Positions 35,700 to 44,298 of a stretch of DNA of 64,000 nucleotides are shown one piece after another. The stretch comes from Gudongella oleilytica. Its GTDB lineage: Bacteria > Bacillota > Clostridia > Tissierellales > Tissierellaceae. Below the pieces are notes generated by a model. It saw only the letters and a program-made list of their open reading frames with translations, had not been told where the DNA came from and ran no database searches. A program made the translations under genes and the position numbers. The DNA lies in NCBI RefSeq assembly GCF_004101785.1, contig NZ_CP035130.1:1736001-1800000 (forward strand), given 5' to 3'. Each line of letters begins with the position of its first letter. The stretch's first letter is position 1.

Positions 35700-37049
35700 T
35701 TATTTTATCCCTATCCTGGACTCGATGAAATCAACGAGGTCCCTCGCGACATCAGTTATGATCTCATGATCCTCCCCCTCGATCATAACCCTTACCAGTG
35801 GCTCTGTGCCTGATGGTCTTATCAGTACCCTGCCCTTGCCTTTGAACATCTCCTCTATTCTCATGATCTCTTCCTTGATCTCAGGTATCTCCATGTACTT
35901 TGTCTTATATGCATTGTCGACCCTTGCATTCAATAGGACCTGAGGATAGTTTTTCATCAACCCATTAAGCTCCGATGCTTTCTTGTTAGTATCCTTCATT
36001 ACCTGCAACAGGTGAAGTGCTGTTGCCATTCCATCTCCTGTGGTATTGTGCTCAAGGAATATGATATGTCCTGACTGTTCTCCACCTAGGTTGTAGCCCT
36101 CCTTCAACATTTCCTCGAGTATGTACCTGTCCCCGACTGCAGTCTTGACAATCCCCAATCCGTTTTTCTTCAGGTACTCATCCAGGCCCATATTGGTCAT
36201 AACAGTTCCAACTACCGTGTCCCTTTTCAACTCTCCCTTCCCCTTCAGGTAGGAGCCGCAAATTGCAAGAATGTGATCTCCATCGATGATCTCGCCCTTC
36301 TCGTCAACTGCAATTATCCTGTCGGCATCTCCGTCAAAGGCGACTCCAAGGTCTGCACCATTCTCCAGGACAAGTCTCTGGACCAGAGCCGGTTTTGTTG
36401 ATCCACAATCATGATTTATATTCATACCATTGGGCTCGGTGTTAATTGAAATCACTTCACCGCCTAACTCTTTGACTATCGACGGTCCAATCCTGTACAG
36501 GGCACCATGGCCGCAATCCATTGCTATCTTAACTCCTGTGAGGTCTACCTTGATGGCATTTTTCAGTAACTCCTTGTAATCCTCTGCTGCAGTTCCATTT
36601 ATATATACCCTGCCTATCAGGTCTTTAATTGGAGGCGCAGGCAGCTCTCGTTTATTCAGGATTATATCCTCTATCTGTTCTTCCACCGCGTCCGGAAGCT
36701 TTAGCCCCTCCCCGTTGAAAAATTTGATTCCATTGTATTCACCGGGATTATGGGATGCTGATATCATTACCCCTGCCACCGCTCCGTATTCTCTTGCCAG
36801 CAAGGCTACCGCAGGTGTTGGAAGTATACCGATCGACTCGACATCCAAACCCATAGAGCATATTCCTGCTGTTAGTGCAGCCTCAAGCATATCACCGGAT
36901 GCTCTTGTGTCCTTGCCTACAATGACCTTGCCCTTTTTCCCTTCCGATATGATGAAGGCTCCAGCCCTTCCTATTCCAAAGGCCAGCTCTGGCGTCAATT
37001 CCAAATTTGCAACGCCTCTAACTCCATCTGTACCAAATAGTTTTCCCAT
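35700..37049 (-). CDS. glmM: Phosphoglucosamine mutase
   Basis: Converts glucosamine-6-phosphate to glucosamine-1-phosphate for UDP-GlcNAc and peptidoglycan. The 449-residue protein starts MGKLFGTDGVRG. The phosphoserine loop is GVMISASHNPGEYNG, the metal loop is AFDGDADRIIAVD, the sugar loop is GGEQSGHIIF, and the phosphate site is IRPSGTEPLVRVM. In many Bacillota glmM follows cdaA-cdaR; here those genes lie about 15 kb away in another operon. Confidence 0.97.
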   Translation of the reverse strand: MGKLFGTDGVRGVANLELTPELAFGIGRAGAFIISEGKKGKVIVGKDTRASGDMLEAALTAGICSMGLDVESIGILPTPAVALLAREYGAVAGVMISASHNPGEYNGIKFFNGEGLKLPDAVEEQIEDIILNKRELPAPPIKDLIGRVYINGTAAEDYKELLKNAIKVDLTGVKIAMDCGHGALYRIGPSIVKELGGEVISINTEPNGMNINHDCGSTKPALVQRLVLENGADLGVAFDGDADRIIAVDEKGEIIDGDHILAICGSYLKGKGELKRDTVVGTVMTNMGLDEYLKKNGLGIVKTAVGDRYILEEMLKEGYNLGGEQSGHIIFLEHNTTGDGMATALHLLQVMKDTNKKASELNGLMKNYPQVLLNARVDNAYKTKYMEIPEIKEEIMRIEEMFKGKGRVLIRPSGTEPLVRVMIEGEDHEIITDVARDLVDFIESRIGIK

Positions 37050-37075
37050 TTACATTCCTCCCTAAAATTAGGTGT

Positions 37076-38425
37076 TTATTCAACAGAGTCCGGAGGATAA
37101 ATATCGAGCACTATCTTCATCAGATGCTCCCTGGTATTTAGTTCCGGTTTCTCAAGCACACAGTTCAGCAGGTACTCAAGAAGCTTTCCGATTATCTTGC
37201 CCTCTTTGTATCCTGCGGCCTTAAGGTCATTTCCATTTACTGCAAGATGACCCTTTTTAAAAGGTTCACCGGCTTCAAGTATCTCTCCGATCACCGTTTT
37301 TTTCTCAAGGAGCTTTGTTATGTCCTTTTTGCCCTTCTTGCTGAGTTTGTCTGCTATCTGAAGGTCTATAAGGTGGTATATGTTCTCGGATCCTACTCTC
37401 TGAAGCTGTCTCTTCAGACCTTTTTTCCTCAAATCCGGGTGATGGACCATGTGCTCTTTCACCAGATTCAGTGTTTTTTCCATAAGCTCTGTTGAGCATT
37501 TAAGCCTTTGCATAAACTCTTTCCCGATTTTTACACTCATCTTGTCATGTCCATAGAAGTGACCCACACCATACTCGTCAACTGAGAAGGTGTACGGTTT
37601 ACCAATGTCATGCAATAGGGCAGCCAGCCTCAAATGGAGAACCGGTGGTGTATTGTCCAGAACGGTCAAAGTATGCTGGAAGACAGATCTGTCATGATGC
37701 GGATTCCTTTGATCAAAGCCTATTGCAGGGATCAACTCAGGAATAACCTCTTTCAGTATACCCAGAGATCTCATCATAAGGAGTCCCTCTGAAGGCTTGT
37801 CAGAAAGTAATATCTTAAACAATTCCTCTCTGATTCTTTCAACACTAACCTTGTTTAGACCTGCGGAGAGCTTTGTGCAGGCACCTGCAGTACTTATCTC
37901 TATGGAGAAGTTCAATTGAGTAGCAAACCTTACAGCTCTTAGTATTCTGAGGTAATCCTCACTCAGTCTTTCCATTGGATCGCCTACACATCTGATAAGC
38001 CTCATATCAATATCTTTATTGCCACCAAATGGGTCGATTATCCCTGTGGAGTGGCTGTAGGCCATTGCATTGATAGTGAAATCCCTTCTTTTGAGATCCT
38101 CAGTCAAATTGGTGGTGAACTCTACCCTGTCAGGCCTCCTGCCGTCTGAATATCCAATATCCTTTCTAAAGGCAGTGACCTCAACTATCCCTTCCTCCTG
38201 AGCGACAGGTATCGTCCCAAATATACGCCCTGGTTCAAAGGTCCTCCAGTCTCTGAATACTGACTCTATTTGAGCCGGATCAGCAGAGGTAGCTATGTCA
38301 TAGTCAGCAGGCACCTTACCCAGGATCGAATCCCTTACACAGCCTCCAACAAGAAATGCCTCATGCCCTGAGCTATTCAAAGCATCTATTATTCGATTTA
38401 CATATTCAGGTATAGTGATCCTCAT
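37076..38425 (-). CDS. cca: CCA tRNA nucleotidyltransferase with HD domain
   Basis: A 449-residue class II nucleotidyltransferase that adds or repairs the 3' CCA of tRNAs. LVGGCVRDSILG and the metal-binding ADYDIATSAD are at residues about 28-55, RRDFTINAMAY and the ERIREELFKIL helix follow, and an HD-type domain with LAALLHDIGKP and YGHDKMS lies in the second half. Poly(A) polymerase activity is a less likely alternative. GGAGG six bases before the ATG at 38425 sets the start. The stop is 27 bases before glmM. Confidence 0.9.
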   Translation of the reverse strand: MRITIPEYVNRIIDALNSSGHEAFLVGGCVRDSILGKVPADYDIATSADPAQIESVFRDWRTFEPGRIFGTIPVAQEEGIVEVTAFRKDIGYSDGRRPDRVEFTTNLTEDLKRRDFTINAMAYSHSTGIIDPFGGNKDIDMRLIRCVGDPMERLSEDYLRILRAVRFATQLNFSIEISTAGACTKLSAGLNKVSVERIREELFKILLSDKPSEGLLMMRSLGILKEVIPELIPAIGFDQRNPHHDRSVFQHTLTVLDNTPPVLHLRLAALLHDIGKPYTFSVDEYGVGHFYGHDKMSVKIGKEFMQRLKCSTELMEKTLNLVKEHMVHHPDLRKKGLKRQLQRVGSENIYHLIDLQIADKLSKKGKKDITKLLEKKTVIGEILEAGEPFKKGHLAVNGNDLKAAGYKEGKIIGKLLEYLLNCVLEKPELNTREHLMKIVLDIYPPDSVE

Positions 38426-38478
38426 TTTGTTCCTCCGCATTATACTTAAAGTATAGCATAAATCGATGTGTATATATA

Positions 38479-38507
38479 GAAAAAACTGCCGGCTAAAGCC
38501 AGCAGTT
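38479..38507 (-). terminator. Terminator of the fab operon
   Basis: On the minus strand AACTGC-TGGCT pairs with AGCCG-GCAGTT around TTT and is followed by TTTTC. It begins six bases after the fabF stop and ends the fabH-to-fabF transcript. Confidence 0.85.
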
Positions 38508-38512
38508 AACTG

Positions 38513-39748
38513 TTATTCATACCTTTTGAAAAGTATAGACGCATTATGTCCGCCAAATCCAAGTGAATTGGACAAGCCATAGCGAACGTTGCGCTTGACT
38601 GCATGATTAGGCGTGTAATTCAAATCGCACTCCTCATCGTGGACCTCGTAGTTGATGGTGGGAGGAACGACTCCAGTATGAATGGCCATTGCAGTAGCAA
38701 TTGCCTCAACACCGCCTGCAGCACCTAAGAGATGGCCAGTCATTGATTTTGTGGAACTTATATTCAAGTTTTTTGCATACTCACCAAACAGCCTTTTTAT
38801 TGCCAGAGTCTCCAGCTTGTCATTGAAGTAGGTGCTGGTTCCATGTGCATTTATATAATCTATATCACAAGGACTTGCCCCACTCTCCTTTAGGGCAAGT
38901 GCCATAGCTCTCATTGCCCCTGATGCTTCAGGATCTGGCTGAGTTATGTGAAAGGCATCTGAGGTTGAGCCATATCCGACGACCTCTGCATATATCCTGG
39001 CTCCTCTTTTCAATGCATGATCCAGCTCTTCAAGAATTACTATGCCGGAGCCTTCTCCCATTACAAATCCATCCCTATTTTTGTCAAAGGGCCTGCTGGC
39101 CTTCTCAGGCACTTCATTCCTGGTTGAAAGAGCTTTCATAGATATAAACCCTGCCATTGAAAGAGGGGTTATAGAGCTTTCTGTACCTCCTGAGACTGCC
39201 ATGTCGAGGTACCCAGACTTGATCATCCTAAAGGCTTCACCTATGGCATGGGTAGCAGATGCACAAGCCGTAGCAATCGTCATAGATGAACCCTTCAAGC
39301 CGAAAGTCATTGAAACCTGGCCCGCTGCCATGTTTGCAATCATCATTGGTATAAAAAGCGGACTTATCCTTCCAGGGCCTTTCTCATCCAGATTTTCCTT
39401 TTCTGCTTCCAGGGTTGTTATCCCGCCAATTCCTGAACCGATTATTGCTCCAGCTCTGTCAGTATCGATCATTGATAAGTCGATCCCTGCATCATCCAGA
39501 GCCATTTTAGTACCTGCAACTGCATACTGAGCGAACATATCCATCCTCTTTGCTTCCTTTTTCTCCATGAATGCAGTGGGGTCAAAGTCCTTTACCTCAG
39601 CTGCAATCTTTGTGTCATGCTCAGAAGCATCAAACCTCGTTATATACCCTACTCCAGATTTTCCATCCAGCAAAGCATTCCAAAATTCATCCTTACCGAT
39701 CCCGATAGGCGTTACTGCTCCAAAGCCTGTCAGTACAACTCTTTTCAT
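38513..39748 (-). CDS. fabF: 3-oxoacyl-ACP synthase II
   Basis: Condenses acyl-ACP with malonyl-ACP in fatty acid elongation. The 411-residue thiolase-fold enzyme has the catalytic Cys in TIATACASATHAIGEA and the two His in INAHGTSTYFND and KSMTGHLLGAAGGVEA. It is the last gene of the fab operon, 17 bases after acpP, and is followed by a strong terminator. Confidence 0.97.
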   Translation of the reverse strand: MKRVVLTGFGAVTPIGIGKDEFWNALLDGKSGVGYITRFDASEHDTKIAAEVKDFDPTAFMEKKEAKRMDMFAQYAVAGTKMALDDAGIDLSMIDTDRAGAIIGSGIGGITTLEAEKENLDEKGPGRISPLFIPMMIANMAAGQVSMTFGLKGSSMTIATACASATHAIGEAFRMIKSGYLDMAVSGGTESSITPLSMAGFISMKALSTRNEVPEKASRPFDKNRDGFVMGEGSGIVILEELDHALKRGARIYAEVVGYGSTSDAFHITQPDPEASGAMRAMALALKESGASPCDIDYINAHGTSTYFNDKLETLAIKRLFGEYAKNLNISSTKSMTGHLLGAAGGVEAIATAMAIHTGVVPPTINYEVHDEECDLNYTPNHAVKRNVRYGLSNSLGFGGHNASILFKRYE

Positions 39749-39765
39749 ATATCCACCTCTTTGAA

Positions 39766-39996
39766 TTAGGCTATTTTCCCTTCTACGTATTTTACGATAT
39801 CTCCGATATTTTTGAATCCTTCTGCGTCCTCGTCAGGAATCTCTATTCCAAACTCATCCTCGAGGGCCATCATTATTTCTACAGCGTCAAGGGAGTCTGC
39901 CTCAAGATCCTTCATCATTGATGTCTCCATGGTTATTCCTTCTGCCTCTGCATCAAGCTGCTCTGCAATTATCTTTTTTACTTTTTCAAATACCAT
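39766..39996 (-). CDS. acpP: Acyl carrier protein
   Basis: A 76-residue acidic four-helix protein that carries growing acyl chains on phosphopantetheine at Ser35 ([13 protein letters not shown]). The ATG at 39996 has GGAGG nine bases upstream; a longer in-frame start at 40035 overlaps fabG and adds a basic tail foreign to the family. It lies between fabG and fabF, as is common. Confidence 0.97.
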   Translation of the reverse strand: MVFEKVKKIIAEQLDAEAEGITMETSMMKDLEADSLDAVEIMMALEDEFGIEIPDEDAEGFKNIGDIVKYVEGKIA

Positions 39997-40015
39997 TTTT
40001 ATATTCCTCCTTAAA

Positions 40016-40753
40016 TTATATGTGCATTCCGCCATCTATTTGAATTACCTGCCCAGTGATGTAATCTGAGTCCTCGCTTGCAAGGAAATTCACCAAATTG
40101 CTTATTTCCTTCGGCTCCGCAAGATAGCCAAGCGGTATGGATTTAAGCATCTCTTGTATTACCTCTTCCTTGAGCGCATCAGTCATATCTGTTTTTATAA
40201 AGCCCGGAGCTATTGCATTCACCCTTATGCCCCTGGAGGCCAGTTCCTTGGCTGTGGACTTTGTAAGCCCTATAAGTCCGGCCTTTGAAGCGGAATAATT
40301 TGCTTGCCCCGCATTGCCCATAACTCCTACAACTGACGATATGTTTATGATCTTTCCATATCTGTTTTTCATCATTCCCCTTACTACTGCCTTAGTGGTT
40401 AGAAATGCTCCCTTAAGGTTTGTCTGCATTACCTGGTCCCAGTCGTCCTCACTCATTCTTATGAGAAGATTATCCCTGGTTATCCCTGCGTTGTTGACCA
40501 GTATATCTATCCTTCCAAGACTTTCCTCGACCTGGATTACCATTTCTTCAACCTGCTCCTTATTGCCGGTATCAGCTTTGACTGCAACAGCCTTAACTCC
40601 CAATTCTATTAGCTCATCAACTACTTTTAAAGCTGTCTCTTCGCTTCTGATAAAGGTTATTGCGACATTGCATCCCCTTGCCGCAAGTCCCAGCGCGATC
40701 TCTCTTCCTATCCCCCGGCTTCCACCTGTTACAAGTGCTGTTTTGCCCTTCAT
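40016..40753 (-). CDS. fabG: 3-oxoacyl-ACP reductase
   Basis: An NADPH-dependent short-chain dehydrogenase of 245 residues. The nucleotide site is [17 protein letters not shown] is at [13 protein letters not shown], and the catalytic Ser-Tyr-Lys is in [28 protein letters not shown] closes the chain. It starts 3 bases before the fabD stop region, so the genes are tightly coupled. Confidence 0.97.
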   Translation of the reverse strand: MKGKTALVTGGSRGIGREIALGLAARGCNVAITFIRSEETALKVVDELIELGVKAVAVKADTGNKEQVEEMVIQVEESLGRIDILVNNAGITRDNLLIRMSEDDWDQVMQTNLKGAFLTTKAVVRGMMKNRYGKIINISSVVGVMGNAGQANYSASKAGLIGLTKSTAKELASRGIRVNAIAPGFIKTDMTDALKEEVIQEMLKSIPLGYLAEPKEISNLVNFLASEDSDYITGQVIQIDGGMHI

Positions 40754-40756
40754 TGA

Positions 40757-41710
40757 CTAAGCCCCCTTTGTAAGCTTCTCAACAGTTTCCTTGAAGCTTT
40801 CCACAGAAGATACGTTAAGTATCCTGACATCCTTACCCATTGCCTTGCTTATTCTCTTTGCAAAGCCGGAAAGTGACTTTCCAGGCCCGATCTCAATGAA
40901 GGTATCAACTCCTTCATCAATCATGTACTCGATTGACTGCTGCCACATTACTGAGCTTGAGACCTGGTCTACCAGTTTGCCAACAAGCTCTTCCCTGCAG
41001 CCAATCACCTTTCCGTCCACGTTTGAGACTACCTTTTTTTCAAGCTCTCCCAGGGATACCTTCCTCAGTTCTCCCTCGAGCCTAACTCCTGCCGGAGTTA
41101 GCATCGAGGTGTGGAAAGGTGCACTGACCGGGAGCTCTACAGCTTTTTTTGCACCCAGTTCCATTGCCTTGGCGCAAGCTATAGATAATCCTTTCTTTTC
41201 GCCGGATATAACTATCTGATCCGGACTGTTGTAGTTTGCTACCTCTACTATGCCAAAATCTTTTGATGCTTCAAGGACTAAAGGCAACAGATCTCTGTCC
41301 ATACCCAACAATGCTGCCATACCACCTACTCCCTGCGGAACGGCCTCCTGCATGAACTTGCCTCTTTCCCTGACTATTTTAAGTGCATCAGAAAATCTCA
41401 ACGCTTTACTCATAACCAACGAACTGTATTCTCCAAGGCTCAGGCCAGCGGTGTAATCACAGTCGATACCCTCTTTTTCAAGAGCTTTAAGCATCGCAAT
41501 ACTGGCGGTAAGAATTGCCGGTTGGGTATTCTCGGTTTTCTTGAGTTCCTCCTCGGATCCCTCGAATATCAGGCCTGAAAGATCCATTTGAAGTGCTTCG
41601 TCTGCCTCCTTGAATACCTCCTTGGACTCTCTTATTTGTTCAAAGAAATCTCTGCCCATTCCTATATGTTGAGCTCCCTGGCCAGGGAACAAAAATGCTG
41701 TCTTAGCCAT
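40757..41710 (-). CDS. fabD: Malonyl-CoA:ACP transacylase
   Basis: Loads malonyl groups onto ACP. The 317-residue protein starts MAKTAFLFPGQGAQHIGMG. The nucleophilic Ser is in AGLSLGEYSSLV, the substrate Arg in VRERGKFMQEA, and the His in VSAPFHTSML. The ATG at 41710 has an AGGTGG site and overlaps the end of fabK by 8 bases. It lies between fabK and fabG. Confidence 0.97.
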   Translation of the reverse strand: MAKTAFLFPGQGAQHIGMGRDFFEQIRESKEVFKEADEALQMDLSGLIFEGSEEELKKTENTQPAILTASIAMLKALEKEGIDCDYTAGLSLGEYSSLVMSKALRFSDALKIVRERGKFMQEAVPQGVGGMAALLGMDRDLLPLVLEASKDFGIVEVANYNSPDQIVISGEKKGLSIACAKAMELGAKKAVELPVSAPFHTSMLTPAGVRLEGELRKVSLGELEKKVVSNVDGKVIGCREELVGKLVDQVSSSVMWQQSIEYMIDEGVDTFIEIGPGKSLSGFAKRISKAMGKDVRILNVSSVESFKETVEKLTKGA

Positions 41711-42662
41711 CAAGGCCACCTCCTGATAATTGCCTGATCCTTTCATGGGAAGTCATAGCTTCCTGAACCATGCCCTCAATTATATCCCTGCAGCTTTTTA
41801 TATCCTTTATCATCCCTGCTATCTGACCAGACATAACTGAGCCGTTATCAATATCTCCATCTACTACTGCAAGTCTTAACTTGCCTGCGCCAGCGGCTTC
41901 AAGCTCCTCTACAGACGCTCCGTTTCTTTCCATTTCCAGAAACTCACGGGTAAATTGATTCTTTATTACCCTTACAGGGTGACCGGTAGTTCTTCCTGTT
42001 ACGATTGCATCCCTGTCCTTTGCATTTATCAGGGCATCCTTGTAGCTTGAATGGACCTTCGCTTCAGTTGAGCACACAAATCTTGTCCCAACCTGTACTC
42101 CCTCGGCACCAAGAGCAAGGGCAGCAATAAAGCCTCTCCCATCGGCTATCCCGCCTGCTGCAATCACCGGAAGATCAACAGCATCACATACCTGTGGTAC
42201 AAGAGCCATGGTTGTAAGCTCCCCTATATGGCCTCCAGCCTCAGTTCCCTCAACTATCAAAGCATCTACTCCCTGTTTTTCAAGCCTCTTTGCAAGAGCC
42301 ACAGAGGGTACTACAGGTATGACCTTGATCCCCTTTTCTCTGAATCGGTCAAGGTATTTTCCAGGATTTCCTGCTCCGGTGGTTACTACGGGAACCCCCT
42401 CCTGACACACTATGTCCACAACATCTTCAACAAATGGTGAAAGGAGCATAATATTCACACCAAAGGGTTTATCGGTTTTTTTCTTAAGTGCTCTTATTTC
42501 ATTCCTTACAAAATCTCCAGGTGCATTTCCCGCTGCAATTATTCCAAGACCTCCAGCCTCAGATACTGCTGCTGCAAGCTCATGAGTAGCTACCCATGCC
42601 ATACCGCCCTGTATGATAGGGTATTGAATACCTAATAATTTAGTTACTCTTGTTTTAAACAT
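41703..42662 (-). CDS. fabK: FMN-dependent enoyl-ACP reductase FabK
   Basis: Reduces the enoyl-ACP double bond, replacing FabI in many Gram-positives. The 319-residue TIM-barrel flavoprotein starts MFKTRVTKLLGIQYPIIQGGMAW. EGTEAGGHIGELTTM, PVIAAGGIADGRG and GAEGVQVGTRFVCSTEA are the FMN-site blocks. The 360-residue frame begins inside fabH, but GGAGG seven bases before 42662 sets the start. No FabI gene is seen in this window. A second FabK-like protein is encoded across the divergent promoter at 44299-45363. Confidence 0.94.
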   Translation of the reverse strand: MFKTRVTKLLGIQYPIIQGGMAWVATHELAAAVSEAGGLGIIAAGNAPGDFVRNEIRALKKKTDKPFGVNIMLLSPFVEDVVDIVCQEGVPVVTTGAGNPGKYLDRFREKGIKVIPVVPSVALAKRLEKQGVDALIVEGTEAGGHIGELTTMALVPQVCDAVDLPVIAAGGIADGRGFIAALALGAEGVQVGTRFVCSTEAKVHSSYKDALINAKDRDAIVTGRTTGHPVRVIKNQFTREFLEMERNGASVEELEAAGAGKLRLAVVDGDIDNGSVMSGQIAGMIKDIKSCRDIIEGMVQEAMTSHERIRQLSGGGLDG

Positions 42663-43662
42663 CCCTGTCCCTCCTGTTCCACCGCATGACAATAGAAGCC
42701 CAGGATAATCCTGCACCAAATGCGATAAGAAGTACCACATCTCCTTGTTTGATCTTCCCTTCCCTGAAGGCCTCATCAAGAGCAACAGGAACTGAAGCAG
42801 CGGACATGTTGCCGTACTTATCCATATTTATATGTGTTTTTTCTCTTCCCAGCTGCAACTTTTTCATTGCTGCATCAACAATCCTCATATTTGCCTGGTG
42901 GGGTATGAAGAAATCAAGCTGGTCCTGAGTCAGTCCCGCCTCTTCCAGAACTCTCATGGACGATTTTTCCATTACCCTTACAGCAAATTTAAAGACCTCT
43001 TTGCCATCCATTTTTATTGTGTGAAGCTTGTTCTTAACTGTTTCTGCAGTTGCCGGATATCTCGAGCCGCCTGCAGGCAATATCAAAACGTCTCCGTTGA
43101 GACCATCTGACCCAAGCTCTGAAGCTAAAATCCCAAAACTTTCGTCACATGATTCCAATACACACGCTCCTGCACCGTCTCCAAATAATACACAGGTGTT
43201 TCTGTCAGTCCAGTCCACTATCTTTGAGAGAGTTTCAGCACCAATAACCAAAACCTTCTTATACATCCCGGAAGTAATAAAGTTAGCTCCGGTAACCATG
43301 CCGTAGATGAATCCTGAACAGCCAACGCTTAAGTCAAATGCAGCTGCCTTTGATGCTCCAAGGTTTTTTTGCACAAGAGCGGCTGTCGACGGAAACGCAT
43401 GGTCAGGTGTAGCAGTAGCGACGATGATCAGATCCAGTTCATCCGCATCCAATCCTGAATCCTCTAAAGCAAGCTCCGCTGCCTTAATGGCCAGATCAGA
43501 TGTCGCAACATTCTCGTCAGCCACTCTTCTCTCCTTGATACCAGTTCGGGTTACTATCCATTCGTCGCTCGTTTCCACAAGCTTTGAAATGTCATCATTG
43601 GTTACGACCCTTTCCGGTACATAGCTTCCAAGACCGGTTATTCCAACCGATATTTTTTTCAA
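42655..43662 (-). CDS. fabH: 3-oxoacyl-ACP synthase III
   Basis: Starts fatty acid synthesis by condensing an acyl-CoA with malonyl-ACP. The 335-residue enzyme has the catalytic Cys115 in SVGCSGFIYGM, His in FIPHQANMRI and Asn in the NMSAASVP region. The supply of branched acyl-CoA from the oxoacid oxidoreductase encoded nearby could favour branched-chain primers, which is inference. The start is TTG with GGAGG seven bases upstream. It is the first gene of the leftward fab operon. Confidence 0.95.
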   Translation of the reverse strand: MKKISVGITGLGSYVPERVVTNDDISKLVETSDEWIVTRTGIKERRVADENVATSDLAIKAAELALEDSGLDADELDLIIVATATPDHAFPSTAALVQKNLGASKAAAFDLSVGCSGFIYGMVTGANFITSGMYKKVLVIGAETLSKIVDWTDRNTCVLFGDGAGACVLESCDESFGILASELGSDGLNGDVLILPAGGSRYPATAETVKNKLHTIKMDGKEVFKFAVRVMEKSSMRVLEEAGLTQDQLDFFIPHQANMRIVDAAMKKLQLGREKTHINMDKYGNMSAASVPVALDEAFREGKIKQGDVVLLIAFGAGLSWASIVMRWNRRDRDV

Positions 43663-43852
43663 TTGTCCACCTCCTGATTGACTGCATCGTCTTTTATAAA
43701 GACAACACCTCCACTAATTAATAGTTTGCAAAAATCATCAATTTAAATTATTATTGAGCTTAGGCGAATGCAAACTTAAGGATAGTATAAAGCATATCGA
43801 AAGCTTTTGCAATATTTTTCTGGCCAAATGGCCTGAGACAGGAGGTTATAGG
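43663..43852. promoter_or_regulatory. Divergent control region of the two fab transcripts
   Basis: This 190-base gap separates fabH (minus) from fabZ (plus). AGTTTGCA (43723-43730) and TGCAAACT (43769-43776) form an exact inverted repeat 38 bases apart, and ACTAATTAATAGT (43712-43724) is a nearby near-palindrome. A weak plus-strand promoter (TTAGGC 43760-43765, 17 bases, TAGTAT 43783-43788) has one repeat arm inside its spacer. A fatty acid regulator of the FabT or FapR kind could bind here, but neither consensus is matched closely. Confidence 0.4.
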
Positions 43853-44284
43853 ATGAAGGTATACGGGATAAAGGATATAATTGAAGTCATCCCACACAGA
43901 TACCCTTTTCTTTTTATTGACAGGGTCGAAGTAAGCGAAGAGGCTCTTAAGGGTACAGGCTATAAAAATGTTACTGTGAATGAAAACTACTTTACAGGAC
44001 ACTTCCCGAATAATCCTGTCATGCCTGGTGTCATCATAATAGAGACAATGGCGCAGGCAGGAGCAGTGATTCTTTTGTCCCAGGAGCAATTCAAGGGTAA
44101 GACTGCCTATTTTGCAGGGATCAACAAATTTAGATTCAAGAGAAAGGTAGTACCAGGTGATTGCTTAAGGATAGAGGTAGAGATTACAAGAGTTCGAGGC
44201 GGAATAGGAATTGGAGAGGGCAAGGCTTTCGTGGGCGAAGAGCTTGCAGCTGAGGGAGAATTCATGTTCGCGATCGAAAACTGA
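43853..44284 (+). CDS. fabZ: 3-hydroxyacyl-ACP dehydratase
   Basis: A 143-residue hot-dog-fold enzyme making trans-2-enoyl-ACP. IPHRYPFLFIDRV is the N-terminal block, the catalytic His50 is in FTGHFPNNPVMPGV and Glu64 in IIETMAQAG. GGAGG seven bases before the ATG at 43853 fixes the start. It is divergent from the main fab operon and overlaps the frame of the next gene's leader by a base, so the two form their own transcript. Confidence 0.96.
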   Translation: MKVYGIKDIIEVIPHRYPFLFIDRVEVSEEALKGTGYKNVTVNENYFTGHFPNNPVMPGVIIIETMAQAGAVILLSQEQFKGKTAYFAGINKFRFKRKVVPGDCLRIEVEITRVRGGIGIGEGKAFVGEELAAEGEFMFAIEN

Positions 44285-44298
44285 TGGAGGGATCTATA

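Noticed and set aside
43712-43724. FapR operator in the fabH-fabZ gap
   Set aside because: ACTAATTAATAGT is only a loose likeness to the known FapR box, and no fapR gene is in the window, so I keep it only as an unnamed repeat.
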